Source: Arthrobacter sp. MAHUQ-56
Lineage (GTDB): Bacteria > Actinomycetota > Actinomycetes > Actinomycetales > Micrococcaceae
Direction: 5' to 3'
Length of the DNA: 64,000 nucleotides
Assembly (NCBI RefSeq): GCF_019710585.1
Contig: NZ_JAIFZQ010000016.1
Span: 434,001-498,000, forward strand
Shown piece by piece: positions 49,211-58,391 of this stretch. The position numbers and the translations under genes were made by a program. Positions within the stretch are counted from its first letter, which is position 1. Each line of letters begins with the position of its first letter. The notes beneath the pieces were generated by a model. That model did no database searches. It saw only the letters and a program-made list of their open reading frames with translations, and had not been told where the DNA came from.

Positions 49211-49887
49211 GCAGGATTTTGATTGTGGAGGACGAGGAGTCCTTCAGCGACCCCCTGTCCTACTTGCTGGGTAAAGAGGGGTTCGAGGTGGAGGTGGTGG
49301 ACAACGGGCTCGACGCCATCACCGAATTCGACCGGAACGGTGCAGACCTGGTGTTGCTTGACCTGCAGCTTCCCGGGCTCTCCGGCACTGAGGTGTGCCG
49401 GCAGTTGCGGCAGCGTTCGAGCGTCCCGGTGATCATGCTGACCGCCAAGGACTCCGAGATCGACAAAGTGGTGGGCCTGGAGCTGGGCGCGGACGACTAC
49501 GTGACCAAGCCCTACTCCTCCCGGGAACTGGTGGCCAGGGTCCGGGCAGTGCTGCGGCGGCAGGGGGAGCCGGAGGAACTGGTGTCGTCCACGGTGCAGG
49601 CGGGGCCGGTCCGGATGGACATTGAACGGCACGTGGTAAGCGTTGGCGGCGAGCAGGTGCTGCTGCCCCTGAAGGAGTTTGAGCTCCTGGAAATGCTCCT
49701 TCGGAATTCCGGCAGGGTGCTGACCCGGGGCCAGCTCATCGACCGGGTCTGGGGCTCGGATTACGTCGGCGACACCAAGACCCTGGACGTGCACGTGAAG
49801 CGGCTCCGCGGCAAGATTGAGCCCGACCCGTCCGCTCCCCGCTACCTGGTGACCGTCCGCGGCCTCGGGTACAAGTTCGAGCCGTAG
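49207..49887 (+). CDS. regX3: Phosphate-response regulator RegX3
   Basis: The 226-residue OmpR/PhoB regulator has a receiver domain with the acidic pair ED (9-10), phospho-acceptor D52 in VLLDLQLPG, T80-type MLTAKD and K102-type VTKPYSS. The winged-helix output domain contains LKEFELLEMLLRNSGRVLTR and TLDVHVKRLRGKI. It starts with TTG at 49207, overlapping the senX3 stop by 4 bp. It should activate phosphate-starvation genes through PHO boxes such as the one at 47872-47893. Confidence 0.95.
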   Translation: MSRILIVEDEESFSDPLSYLLGKEGFEVEVVDNGLDAITEFDRNGADLVLLDLQLPGLSGTEVCRQLRQRSSVPVIMLTAKDSEIDKVVGLELGADDYVTKPYSSRELVARVRAVLRRQGEPEELVSSTVQAGPVRMDIERHVVSVGGEQVLLPLKEFELLEMLLRNSGRVLTRGQLIDRVWGSDYVGDTKTLDVHVKRLRGKIEPDPSAPRYLVTVRGLGYKFEP

Positions 49888-49911
49888 GCGGCAGGCATAG
49901 CGAAAAGGCAG

Positions 49912-49957
49912 GCATAGCAAAAGGGAGGGACCGTCCGGTCCCTCCCTTTTGCTATGC
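49912..49957. terminator. Bidirectional terminator between regX3 and lpqE
   Basis: A perfect 21-bp stem (49912-49932 with 49937-49957) with a GTCC loop and AAAA/TTTT within the stem separates the convergent genes. A partial direct copy of its left arm (GGCATAGCGAAAAGG) lies just upstream. Confidence 0.85.
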
Positions 49958-49975
49958 GTTTCCTGCCCTGCGCGC

Positions 49976-50575
49976 CTAGTGTCCGCCGGTGGTGGCGGAT
50001 GCGCTGGGGCTTGCGGAAGAGCTGGCGGTCCCGGAAGGGGAAGCCGACGACGTCGGGCCAGCCGAGGTGCTGGGCGATGGGGTGCTGGACGCCGGCAGGT
50101 AGTCCTTGTACTCCGCCAGGGTGGCGTCCAGGACAGGAACCTTGACGGTGCTGGACACGTTCGTGCCGTTTTCGCTGATCTTGACGTCCACCAGCGAACC
50201 AGGCTTGCCGCCGCTGGTGCTCAGGATCGCTTCGTCAGAGTTTTCGTTCAGCAGGGTGTAGGAGTTGGCCTTCACCGGAACTTCAGTCTGGGAGCCCTTG
50301 GCACCGTTGACCGTGAGCTTCACGTCCTTCGAGGAGGAGTTGTAGACGGCGCCGATCAGGCGGCCCGGCTTGTCTTCGCCCGCGGAGACAATGAGCATGT
50401 TGCGCAGCTGCAGCGGGCCGAGGTCCGCGCGGATGCCGTCAGAGGCGGAGTACTGGTGGCTGGTCTGCTGGGGCGTGATGTAACCGCAGCCTGCGGTCAG
50501 CAGGCTGACGCCAAGGGCGGCAGCCGTCAGTGCCAGTTTGCCGCGCTGGGCCCGGTTCATCGCAGTGGAACGCAC
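49976..50575 (-). CDS. lpqE: LpqE-like lipoprotein
   Basis: The 199-residue lipoprotein has a signal peptide ending in the lipobox LLTAGC (cysteine near 30) and a soluble beta domain in which LRNMLIVSAGEDKPGRLIGAVYNSS and VDVKISENGTNV resemble mycobacterial LpqE. The last 35 residues are Ser/Thr/Pro-rich, a flexible wall-spanning tail. GTG at 50575 is used because GAGGAG lies 8 nt upstream. Its position divergent from carD is the same as in mycobacteria. LpqE is thought to act in copper or envelope homeostasis, but its role is not settled. Confidence 0.8.
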   Translation of the reverse strand: MRSTAMNRAQRGKLALTAAALGVSLLTAGCGYITPQQTSHQYSASDGIRADLGPLQLRNMLIVSAGEDKPGRLIGAVYNSSSKDVKLTVNGAKGSQTEVPVKANSYTLLNENSDEAILSTSGGKPGSLVDVKISENGTNVSSTVKVPVLDATLAEYKDYLPASSTPSPSTSAGPTSSASPSGTASSSASPSASATTGGH

Positions 50576-50831
50576 GTCACGTACTCCTCGAGAATTTTGA
50601 AGTCTTTTTCAGCCATAGCCTATCCGCAAACAGGGGCAAACAATGATTCGGCACTGTCACATCGGCAGTGGGAACGCTCACGCGATGCACTATTATCCCG
50701 ATCCGTCAAGGGGGTTGAGGGGGTCGATTGGGCCGTTTTTCCGCGTATTTCTGCGGTTGGGAGCCCTTTCTCCGGCCGGTCATATGCCTGAATCGTGATA
50801 AACTGGTCTGCGGGAAAGGGGAAATGTCCAC

Positions 50832-51314
50832 ATGGTATTTGAGGTCGGCGAGACAGTAGTTTACCCTCACCACGGTGCCGCGAAGATCGAAGAGATCAAG
50901 ATGCGCACCATCAAGGGCGAAGAGAAAATGTATCTCAAGCTCAAGGTGGCTCAGGGTGATCTGACCATTGAAGTTCCAGCAGAAAACGTTGACCTTGTTG
51001 GGGTCCGGGACGTAGTGGGCAAGGATGGCTTGGAGCACGTGTTTGATGTGCTTCGTGCCGAGTTCACCGAAGAGCCCACCAACTGGTCGCGCAGGTACAA
51101 GGCGAATCTGGAGAAGCTTGCTTCCGGTGATGTCATCAAGGTGGCAGAGGTCGTCCGCGACCTGTGGCGCCGTGATCACGACCGGGGCCTTTCCGCAGGC
51201 GAGAAGCGAATGCTGGCCAAGGCCCGCCAGATTCTGATTTCAGAACTGGCGCTGGCTGAAAAGACCGACGAGGAGAAGGCTGCAAGCGTTCTCGACGAGG
51301 TCCTGGCTTCCTAA
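50832..51314 (+). CDS. carD: RNA polymerase-binding transcription factor CarD
   Basis: The 160-residue essential factor binds RNA polymerase beta through its N-terminal Tudor-like domain ([19 protein letters not shown]) and stabilises the open promoter complex with the C-terminal helical domain, where the conserved tryptophan lies in [13 protein letters not shown]. The sequence is almost identical to actinobacterial CarD, so the assignment is firm. AAGGGGAAA precedes the ATG. A good terminator follows, separating it from ispD. Confidence 0.98.
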   Translation: MVFEVGETVVYPHHGAAKIEEIKMRTIKGEEKMYLKLKVAQGDLTIEVPAENVDLVGVRDVVGKDGLEHVFDVLRAEFTEEPTNWSRRYKANLEKLASGDVIKVAEVVRDLWRRDHDRGLSAGEKRMLAKARQILISELALAEKTDEEKAASVLDEVLAS

Positions 51315-51318
51315 GAAT

Positions 51319-51360
51319 TAAGCCCCGGCGGCACCCAAGTGCCACCGGGGCTTCTTTTTG
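51319..51360 (+). terminator. Intrinsic terminator after carD
   Basis: A GC-rich stem (51321-51334 with 51339-51352, one internal mismatch) followed by CTTTTTG starts a few bases after the carD stop. Confidence 0.9.
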
Positions 51361-51436
51361 CCCTAAAACTTTGCCGCCCCGAAACCCCGGGCGTCTTCGG
51401 CACTCAAGCAAGCGGCGCCGTCGTAGGCTAGTCCGC

Positions 51437-52219
51437 ATGAGTGAAACACCATCCCGCCTGGTCACCGCCGTCGTCGTGGTTGCCGCAGGTTCGGGGCAAC
51501 GGCTTGGCTACGGCATGCCCAAGGCGGCGGTGCCGCTGGGAAGCGAGACGATCCTGATGCATGCTTTGCGGGGCATTGTCGCCTCCGAAGTCGCTACCCA
51601 GGTCTGTGTTGCCCTGCCCGCAGGGGATGAGGGCCTGCGCAAGTTGTGCGAGGAGTTCCGGGCGGAACTTGCCGACGGCGGCCCCCTGGTAACCGTCGTC
51701 GACGGCGGGGCAACCAGGGCAGACTCCGTCCGGGCCGGCATCGCGGCGCTGATGGACGGCATCGAGGCGGTCCTGGTCCATGACGCCGCCCGTGCACTTG
51801 CCCCTGAGTCCGTATTCCACCGGGTGGCTGACGCGTTGGCCTCCGGCGCGGCTGCCGTCATTCCCGCCCTGCCGGTTGTGGACACGATCAAGACGGTGGC
51901 AGCAACGACGGGGAGCGACGCCGCACTCGCCCCCGAGCTGGTGACCGGGACGGTGGCGCGTGGGGAACTGCGGACGGTCCAGACCCCGCAAGGCTTCCGG
52001 CTGGATACGCTGCTGGCGGCGCACCGGGCCGCGCAGGACCTGGACGGGCAGGAATCGGCGGCCGTCACGGACGACGCCATGCTGGTTGAGATGCTGGGGA
52101 CGCCGGTCCACGTGGTCCGCGGCTCCACGCAGTCCTTGAAGATCACCACGCCCCTTGACCTGATCTTCGCCGAGGGGCTGCTGGAAGGGCCACTCGGAGC
52201 CCGCTGGGTGGAGGGCTAG
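51437..52219 (+). CDS. ispD: 2-C-methyl-D-erythritol 4-phosphate cytidylyltransferase
   Basis: The 260-residue enzyme transfers CMP from CTP to methylerythritol 4-phosphate, the third step of the MEP isoprenoid pathway. The CTP loop is [23 protein letters not shown], the conserved [13 protein letters not shown] lies near 97, [10 protein letters not shown] near 117 and [13 protein letters not shown] near 182. The start ATG at 51437 places the CTP loop at the family position. It ends 2 bp before ispF, a common pairing. Confidence 0.96.
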   Translation: MSETPSRLVTAVVVVAAGSGQRLGYGMPKAAVPLGSETILMHALRGIVASEVATQVCVALPAGDEGLRKLCEEFRAELADGGPLVTVVDGGATRADSVRAGIAALMDGIEAVLVHDAARALAPESVFHRVADALASGAAAVIPALPVVDTIKTVAATTGSDAALAPELVTGTVARGELRTVQTPQGFRLDTLLAAHRAAQDLDGQESAAVTDDAMLVEMLGTPVHVVRGSTQSLKITTPLDLIFAEGLLEGPLGARWVEG

Positions 52220-52221
52220 TC

Positions 52222-52737
52222 ATGGGCGCACAGCAGCCGGTCCTCCCGCGTACCGGCGTGGGCATCGACGTCCACGCGTACACCCCCGAGGACCTGCCCC
52301 GGCCCCTGTGGCTGGGCGGCCTCCTGTGGCCCGGTGAACGCGGCCTCGCCGGGCATTCGGACGGCGACGCCGTGGCTCACGCAGCTGCCGATGCCCTGTT
52401 TTCCGCCGCTGGTGTGGGCGACCTTGGCACCCATTTCGGTACTGACCGGCCCGAATTCGCCGGCGCCTCCGGGGCAACGCTCCTCGCGGAAGCCGCCAGG
52501 ATCGTCAGGGCGGCCGGCTTCGAGATCGGCAATGTGGCGGTCCAGTTCGTCGCCAACCGGCCCAAGTTCGGGCCTCGCCGGGAAGAATCGCAGAGGGTCC
52601 TCAGCGAGGCGGCCGGCGCGCAGGTGAGCGTCACGGCGACCACCAGCGACGGACTGGGCTTCACTGGCCGTGGCGAAGGCGTCTCCGCGGTGGCCACCGC
52701 CCTGGTCTACCCGCGGCACCGGCAAGGCATCGGCTAA
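52222..52737 (+). CDS. ispF: 2-C-methyl-D-erythritol 2,4-cyclodiphosphate synthase
   Basis: The 171-residue trimeric enzyme closes the cyclodiphosphate ring and releases CMP. Metal ligands are in GVGIDVHAY (Asp, His) and [16 protein letters not shown] (second His), and the C-terminal substrate loop is [14 protein letters not shown]. It lies two bases behind ispD and 9 bp before cysS, so the three genes form one transcription unit after carD. Confidence 0.97.
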   Translation: MGAQQPVLPRTGVGIDVHAYTPEDLPRPLWLGGLLWPGERGLAGHSDGDAVAHAAADALFSAAGVGDLGTHFGTDRPEFAGASGATLLAEAARIVRAAGFEIGNVAVQFVANRPKFGPRREESQRVLSEAAGAQVSVTATTSDGLGFTGRGEGVSAVATALVYPRHRQGIG

Positions 52738-52746
52738 TCTGGAGCG

Positions 52747-54213
52747 GTGACCCTGCGCTTCTATGACACTGCCTCCGCCGAAGTCCGGAACTTCGTCCCC
52801 CTGGTCGAGGGCAAGGCCAGCCTCTACTACTGCGGGGCCACGGTGCAGGGCATGCCGCATGTGGGCCACATCCGCTCCGCGATCGCCTTCGACCAGCTGA
52901 CCCGGTGGCTGCAGTACCGCGGGCTGCGCGTAACCGTGGTCCGGAACGTCACGGATATCGACGACAAGATCCTCGCCAAATCCGAGGCGTCCTTCGCGTC
53001 GGACTTCAGCCCCGAGCCGGGCGAGGTGCCGCGCGAGGAATGGTGGGCGCTGGCTTACCGCTACGAGCAGGAATTCCTGAAGGCATACGACACCCTGGGC
53101 GTTTCCCGTCCCACCTACGAGCCCAGGGCCACCGGGCACATCCCGGAAATGCACGCCCTGATCCAGCAGTTGATCGACCGCGGGCACGCCTACCCGGCAC
53201 TGGACGACTCCGGCGACGTGTACTTCGACGTCCGTTCCTGGAGCAAGTACGGCGCACTGACCCGGCAGAACATCGAGGACATGCAGGCCGCCCCGGACGC
53301 CGACCCCCGGGGGAAGAAGGACCCGCGCGACTTCGCCCTCTGGAAGGGGTCCAAAGCAGGGGAACCTGCCACGGCCAGCTGGGCATCCCCCTGGGGAGCG
53401 GGCCGTCCGGGCTGGCACCTTGAATGCTCCGCGATGGTCACCAAGTACCTCGGCACCGAATTCGACATCCACGGCGGCGGCCTGGACCTGCGCTTCCCGC
53501 ACCACGAAAACGAGATGGCGCAGTCCCAGGCGGCAGGGCACCCGTTCGCCAACTTCTGGATGCACAACGGCATGGTGACCTACGAGGGCGAGAAGATGTC
53601 GAAATCCATCGGCAACACCATCAGCCCCGCAGAGATGCTGGAGCTGGCTTCGCCCCGCGTGGTGCGCTACTACCTCGGCCAGGCGCATTACCGCTCCGTG
53701 CTGGACTACCGGCCCACTTCCCTCCAGGAAGCCGCGGCCGCCGTCGAGCGCATCGACGGGTTCCTGGCCAAGACCGTGGCGCGCTTCGGCGGCGGGTCCG
53801 GGGTCGTCGCCGGGAACTACGGACCGTCCAGCGGGAGCATGCAGGCGTTCGGGGAAGCGATGGACGACGACCTGAACGTCCCGCGTGCCCTGGCGGCACT
53901 GCACGAAACCGTCCGGGCCGGAAACACGGCGCTGGCTGACGGCGACGATGAGGCCGCACGGAATGCGATGCATGCCGCCACTGCCATGACGGATGTCCTG
54001 GGCCTCAACGCCGTCGCAGGCACGGCAGCGGCGGATACCCGCGAGGCTGAGGCCCTCAGCGTCCTCGTGGAGGCGCAGCTGGCCGCCCGCGCCCAGGCAC
54101 GGGCGGACAAGGACTGGGCCGCGTCCGATGCCATCCGCGACACCCTCAAGCAGGCCGGGATCGTCGTCGAAGACGGCCCGGACGGTGCCACCTGGAACCT
54201 GCGCCGCGACTGA
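52747..54213 (+). CDS. cysS: Cysteinyl-tRNA synthetase
   Basis: The 488-residue class I synthetase has the zinc-binding [20 protein letters not shown] with the HIGH-type HVGH, the second zinc cysteine in [15 protein letters not shown] and the KMSKS loop [10 protein letters not shown]. The start is GTG at 52747. A DALR-type anticodon domain is followed by the C-terminal [12 protein letters not shown]. It sits between ispF and rlmB exactly as in mycobacteria. Confidence 0.98.
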   Translation: MTLRFYDTASAEVRNFVPLVEGKASLYYCGATVQGMPHVGHIRSAIAFDQLTRWLQYRGLRVTVVRNVTDIDDKILAKSEASFASDFSPEPGEVPREEWWALAYRYEQEFLKAYDTLGVSRPTYEPRATGHIPEMHALIQQLIDRGHAYPALDDSGDVYFDVRSWSKYGALTRQNIEDMQAAPDADPRGKKDPRDFALWKGSKAGEPATASWASPWGAGRPGWHLECSAMVTKYLGTEFDIHGGGLDLRFPHHENEMAQSQAAGHPFANFWMHNGMVTYEGEKMSKSIGNTISPAEMLELASPRVVRYYLGQAHYRSVLDYRPTSLQEAAAAVERIDGFLAKTVARFGGGSGVVAGNYGPSSGSMQAFGEAMDDDLNVPRALAALHETVRAGNTALADGDDEAARNAMHAATAMTDVLGLNAVAGTAAADTREAEALSVLVEAQLAARAQARADKDWAASDAIRDTLKQAGIVVEDGPDGATWNLRRD

Positions 54214-54318
54214 ACGCACCCGGGCAGCGGCCGGATCCAGACGCCTTAACCAGTCGATTTTTTCCTGGTCAGTAGACTGGTAGGCAGAGTCAGTCAGCAC
54301 AATCAAGGGTGGAACATC

Positions 54319-55308
54319 ATGGCCAACAATGGTCGCCGATCGGTTAAAGCGAAGAAGGGCCCAACCATCGGAACCGGGGGCCACGGGCGCAAGGCCCTCG
54401 AGGGCAAGGGGCCCACGCCCAAGGCAGAGGACCGCGTCTACCACAAGGCCCACAAAGCCAGGCAGCTGGCTGAACGCTCGGCCGCCAAGCGCAACGCCGG
54501 TGCCCGCAGCGCCGGGGCCGGCAAGTCCGGCCCGAAGGGACGCGCCACCGAGGAAGTCGTCACCGGCCGCAACTCCGTGGTGGAGGCACTGCGCGCCGGC
54601 ATCCCCGCGAAGGCGCTGCACGTGGCCATCCGCATCGAAATGGACGACCGCGTCAAGGAGTCCCTGAAGATCGCCGCCGAACGCGGCATCCCGCTGCTGG
54701 AGACCGGCAAACCCGAGCTGGACCGGATGACCGACGACGCCGTGCACCAGGGCCTGGTTCTGCAGATCCCGCCCTACGACTATGCGGACGCCTACGAGCT
54801 GGCCGAAGAGACAGTGGACAAGTGGAAGAAGGGGTACGTTGCCAACGCGCCGCTCTTCGTCGCGCTTGACGGCATCACGGATCCCCGGAACCTTGGCGCG
54901 ATCATCCGCTCCGTCTCCGCCTTCAGCGGCCACGGGGTCATCGTTCCCGAGCGCCGCTCCGTTGGCGTCACCGCCTCAGCCTGGAAGACCAGCGCCGGTG
55001 CCGCGGTCCGCGTCCCGGTGGCGCGCGCGGCCAACCTGAACAACGCCCTCAAGCAGTTCAAGGGCATGGGGATCTTCGTGCTGGGGCTCGACGGCGACGG
55101 CGACGTTTCACTGCCGGACCTCACCCTGGCGAAGGAACCGGTGTGCATAGTGGTGGGTTCGGAAGGCAAGGGGCTCAGCCGCCTGGTCCGGGAGAACTGC
55201 GACCAGATCGTCTCGATCCCGATCGACTCCGCGATGGAATCACTCAACGCTTCCATGGCCGTGGGCATCTCGCTGTACGAGGTTTCCCGGCAGCGCGCCG
55301 CAAAGTAG
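54319..55308 (+). CDS. rlmB: 23S rRNA 2'-O-methyltransferase, TrmH/RlmB type
   Basis: The 329-residue SPOUT enzyme methylates a 2'-hydroxyl of 23S rRNA near the peptidyl-transfer centre. The knot motifs are ITDPRNLGAIIRSVSAFSGH, IVVGSEGKGLSRL and IPIDSAMESLNASMAVGIS. A substrate-binding domain with GRNSVVEALRAG spans 85-155. The first 80 residues are a Lys/Arg/Gly-rich disordered extension typical of actinobacterial members. It is 105 bp from cysS, so it may have its own promoter. Confidence 0.93.
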   Translation: MANNGRRSVKAKKGPTIGTGGHGRKALEGKGPTPKAEDRVYHKAHKARQLAERSAAKRNAGARSAGAGKSGPKGRATEEVVTGRNSVVEALRAGIPAKALHVAIRIEMDDRVKESLKIAAERGIPLLETGKPELDRMTDDAVHQGLVLQIPPYDYADAYELAEETVDKWKKGYVANAPLFVALDGITDPRNLGAIIRSVSAFSGHGVIVPERRSVGVTASAWKTSAGAAVRVPVARAANLNNALKQFKGMGIFVLGLDGDGDVSLPDLTLAKEPVCIVVGSEGKGLSRLVRENCDQIVSIPIDSAMESLNASMAVGISLYEVSRQRAAK

Positions 55309-55393
55309 CCCAACTCCCACATAAATTCCACACACCACCCGGCGCCGCAGGGGCGTCCGGGCTGGCCAGATGCCGCTGGCGGCTACTATTTAG

Positions 55394-57505
55394 GTGATGG
55401 TCATGCCGCTTTTCGACACCACGTCCGCCATGGAGGCCTCCACGGCTGTTCCACTTGGCGTGAGCGTTCCGCGCACTGACTCCGGCGGCACCCGCCACCA
55501 CGCCGGAGGCCGTGCGAACGTGGCCTGCTTCGCCCCCGCCGTTTCCAGCCTGGAGGTCGTGTACTGCCCGCCCGGCGGCAAGTGGCGGGTCCAGGCCCTT
55601 CCCAACACCACCGGGGGCGTGCACCACGGCATCGTGGAGGACCTGCCGTACGGTTCGCGCTACGGCTTCCGTCCGGCGCGGGACGGGCAGTCCCTGCCGC
55701 TGGCGGTGCCCACCGCGGATGTGGACGGGCCCGGCAACCAGCCCCTGTTGCTGGACCCGTATTGCCACGGCATCGACCAGCGCGACGGCGTCATCACCAG
55801 CGTCCGCACGGCCACCGACTTCGACTGGGGTACTGACGATCGCCTGCGCCTGCCGTGGCGCAACACGATCATCTACGAAGCCCATGTCCGCGGACAAAGC
55901 ATGCTCCATCCGGATGTTCCGGAAGAGCTGCGTGGAACCTATGCGGGGCTGGCACACCCCGCCGTCGTCGAGCACCTCACCAGCCTGGGCGTCACGTCCG
56001 TCCAACTCCTGCCGGTTCACTTCCATATCGATGAGCCGCACCTGCAGGACCTCGGGCTCACCAACTACTGGGGCTACAACACTGCTGCGTTCTTTGCCCC
56101 GCACCCCGCCTACGCCACCCGGGCCGCCCAGGAAGTGGGCCCCCAGGCAGTCCAAGACGAGTTCAAGGCCATGGTGAAGTCGCTCCACGCGGCCGGGCTG
56201 GAGGTCATCCTCGACGTCGTCTACAACCACACTGCCGAAGGCGGTGCCGACGGGCAGGTCCTCAGCTTCCGCGGGCTCGGCGAGGACACGTACTACCGGA
56301 TGGACAGCCATGGCAGGTATGTGGACACCACCGGCTGCGGCAACAGCCTGGATTTCAGCGAACAGCGCGTGGTCCAGATGGTGGTCGATTCGCTGCGCTA
56401 CTGGGTGGACGAGTACCACATCGATGGTTTCCGGTTCGACCTCGCCGTCACGCTCTGCCGGAACGCGGAGAACGAATTCGACCCGAAGCACCCCTTCCTC
56501 ACTGCTGTTGCCGCCGACCCCGTCCTGTCCGACACCAAACTGATCGCCGAGCCATGGGACATTGGCTACGGAGGCTGGCAGACCGGGCGGTTCCCCATCG
56601 GCTGGGTGGATTGGAACGACCACTTCCGGGACGCCGTCCGTACGTTCTGGCTGGCCGACCAGGCTTCACTGGCGTCCGGAGGTCATGGCGGCACGATGGC
56701 CAGGCTTGCCGATTCCCTGTCCGGCTCCGCCGCCCTCTTCCAGCCATCCGGCCGCTCGCGCCTGGCCTCGGTCAACCTGGTGACCGCCCATGACGGCTTT
56801 ACCATGAACGACCTCGTGTCCTATGACCGGAAGCACAACGAAGCCAACGGTGAAGAGAACCGCGATGGCCACGGCGACAACCGCAGCTACAACCACGGGG
56901 TGGAGGGGCCCACGGAGAACGGCGCAATTTTGGCCAGGCGTGCCCAGTCCCGCCGCAACCTGATGGCGTCGCTGATGGTCTCGCTCGGTGTCCCCATGAT
57001 CACGGCCGGGGACGAACTGGCAAGGACGCAGCAGGGAAACAACAACGCCTACTGCCAGGACAACGCCATCACCTGGCTGGACTGGACGCTGACCCCGGAG
57101 GCGCACGAGATGCTGCGCAGCACAAAGCGGTACATCCGGCTGCGCAAGGAGTTCCTTGCGGCGCAGCCACGGGACTTTCCGGTACGGGACGAACAGTCCT
57201 ACCTCCACTGGTTCGACCAGGACGGGCACCCCATGTCCGCCGACCGCTGGAACGATCCCCATCACCGGGTGATGCAGCTCCTGCTCGGATCCGGGAACGG
57301 CGACCTGGCGGGCCTGGTGGTGGTGAACGGCGGCGCCTCGGACGTGCAGGTCACCCTGCCCCGCGCGGTCCAGGGTTCCTCCCCCCGCACCTACGAGCTT
57401 CGGTTGACCACGTCGCCGCTGCACAAGTTGCGCCAGGGGACCGAGGTGCTGTCCGGGGAAAAGGATCTCGTGGAAGCCCAGTCCATCAGCATCTACCGGA
57501 CCTAG
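55394..57505 (+). CDS. glgX: Glycogen debranching enzyme GlgX
   Basis: The 703-residue GH13 isoamylase cuts alpha-1,6 branches left after phosphorylase action. An N-terminal CBM48-like domain (25-150) is followed by the barrel. Catalytic motifs are VILDVVYNHTAEG, the nucleophile aspartate in IDGFRFDLA, the acid/base glutamate in LIAEPWDIG and NLVTAHDGFTMNDLV. The start is GTG at 55394 or, with AGG 8 nt away, the ATG at 55403. The next gene (RNase) follows 12 bp later on the same strand. Confidence 0.95.
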   Translation: MMVMPLFDTTSAMEASTAVPLGVSVPRTDSGGTRHHAGGRANVACFAPAVSSLEVVYCPPGGKWRVQALPNTTGGVHHGIVEDLPYGSRYGFRPARDGQSLPLAVPTADVDGPGNQPLLLDPYCHGIDQRDGVITSVRTATDFDWGTDDRLRLPWRNTIIYEAHVRGQSMLHPDVPEELRGTYAGLAHPAVVEHLTSLGVTSVQLLPVHFHIDEPHLQDLGLTNYWGYNTAAFFAPHPAYATRAAQEVGPQAVQDEFKAMVKSLHAAGLEVILDVVYNHTAEGGADGQVLSFRGLGEDTYYRMDSHGRYVDTTGCGNSLDFSEQRVVQMVVDSLRYWVDEYHIDGFRFDLAVTLCRNAENEFDPKHPFLTAVAADPVLSDTKLIAEPWDIGYGGWQTGRFPIGWVDWNDHFRDAVRTFWLADQASLASGGHGGTMARLADSLSGSAALFQPSGRSRLASVNLVTAHDGFTMNDLVSYDRKHNEANGEENRDGHGDNRSYNHGVEGPTENGAILARRAQSRRNLMASLMVSLGVPMITAGDELARTQQGNNNAYCQDNAITWLDWTLTPEAHEMLRSTKRYIRLRKEFLAAQPRDFPVRDEQSYLHWFDQDGHPMSADRWNDPHHRVMQLLLGSGNGDLAGLVVVNGGASDVQVTLPRAVQGSSPRTYELRLTTSPLHKLRQGTEVLSGEKDLVEAQSISIYRT

Positions 57506-57517
57506 GCCGGCCTGCCA

Positions 57518-57994
57518 GTGCATAACCGCTCCGTCCGTACCCTCTTGCTGGCTGCCCTGGTGGTGGCAGCCCTGCTCGCCTTCGGCGGGACCGGCCTGGG
57601 GACCAGCCTCCTTGACCAATTCGGCCAAGGGCACGCGGGGCAAGGACAACAGAGCCAGGGCACGACGCCGGGCGCCACTTCCAGCCCGGCCCGCGCCGCC
57701 AACCCGTCCAGCCTGCCGGAAATCCGGGAATCGGACCTGCCGGCGGAGGGGCGGAAGGTCCTGGCCCTGATCCGGTCCGGCGGCCCCTTTGCCTACAGCC
57801 AGGACGACCAGGCCTTCGGCAACTTCGAACGGGTCCTGCCGCAGCGGAACAGGGGGTACTACCGCGAATACACGGTTCCCACGCCGGGCGAATCCGACCG
57901 GGGTGCCCGCCGCATCGTGGCCGGCGGGGGCGGGGAAAAGTACTACACGGCAGACCACTACGAAACGTTCAAGTACATAGCGGAAGGCAGCTAG
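57518..57994 (+). CDS. Secreted microbial ribonuclease (RNase Sa/barnase family)
   Basis: The 158-residue protein has an N-terminal signal or anchor (about 5-27), a Gln/Gly/Ser linker to about 68, and an RNase domain closely following RNase Sa: SGGPFAYSQDD, NFERVLPQRNRGYYREYTV (catalytic Glu), GARRIVAGGGG (Arg) and TADHYETF (catalytic His). The two disulfide cysteines of RNase Sa are absent; the mature part has no cysteine. It should cleave RNA after guanosine outside the cell or in rivals. A barstar-like gene follows 7 bp later. It starts with GTG at 57518. Confidence 0.93.
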   Translation: MHNRSVRTLLLAALVVAALLAFGGTGLGTSLLDQFGQGHAGQGQQSQGTTPGATSSPARAANPSSLPEIRESDLPAEGRKVLALIRSGGPFAYSQDDQAFGNFERVLPQRNRGYYREYTVPTPGESDRGARRIVAGGGGEKYYTADHYETFKYIAEGS

Positions 57995-58001
57995 CACAAC
58001 C

Positions 58002-58358
58002 ATGAAGATTTTCTCCGGCGACACCTGGACCCTGGAAGAGTTGCAGGAACAGGTGGCCGACGCCGGCCGGCGCAGCCTCGTGGTCCCGCCCGCGGACAGC
58101 AAGCGGGCCGTCCTGGAAACCTTCGGCGAGGTCCTCAGCTTCCCGGAGCACTATGGGGTGAACCTGGATGCCCTGAACGATTCACTCCACGACTTCGCGG
58201 ACAGCATCACCGACAACGGCAACCCTCCCGTCACCGTGCTGTGGCAGGTGGCTGCTCCGTTCCGCGCCGACAGGTCGTTCGGCATCATCTGCGAAATCCT
58301 GCAGGACGCCGAGCGCTACGCCGGCAAGGACCTGGCCGTGACCGCCGTCCTGCTCTAG
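58002..58358 (+). CDS. Barstar-family ribonuclease inhibitor
   Basis: The 118-residue cytoplasmic protein carries the barstar core: VVPPADSKRAVLETFGEVLSF and YGVNLDALNDSLHDF, with an acidic helix that in barstar blocks the RNase active site. Directly behind the RNase gene, it should protect the producer from RNase that is not exported. The pair forms a toxin/immunity unit within the glycogen gene cluster. The ATG at 58002 has no strong ribosome site and may be coupled to the RNase gene. Confidence 0.93.
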   Translation: MKIFSGDTWTLEELQEQVADAGRRSLVVPPADSKRAVLETFGEVLSFPEHYGVNLDALNDSLHDFADSITDNGNPPVTVLWQVAAPFRADRSFGIICEILQDAERYAGKDLAVTAVLL

Positions 58359-58391
58359 GAGCGCGTCCGGCTGAAGGCCACGGGGGAGGAG

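Noticed and set aside
52216..54933. 905-codon open frame on the minus strand
   Set aside because: It spans the antisense of ispF, cysS and part of rlmB, three firmly identified genes. It is an artefact of high GC.
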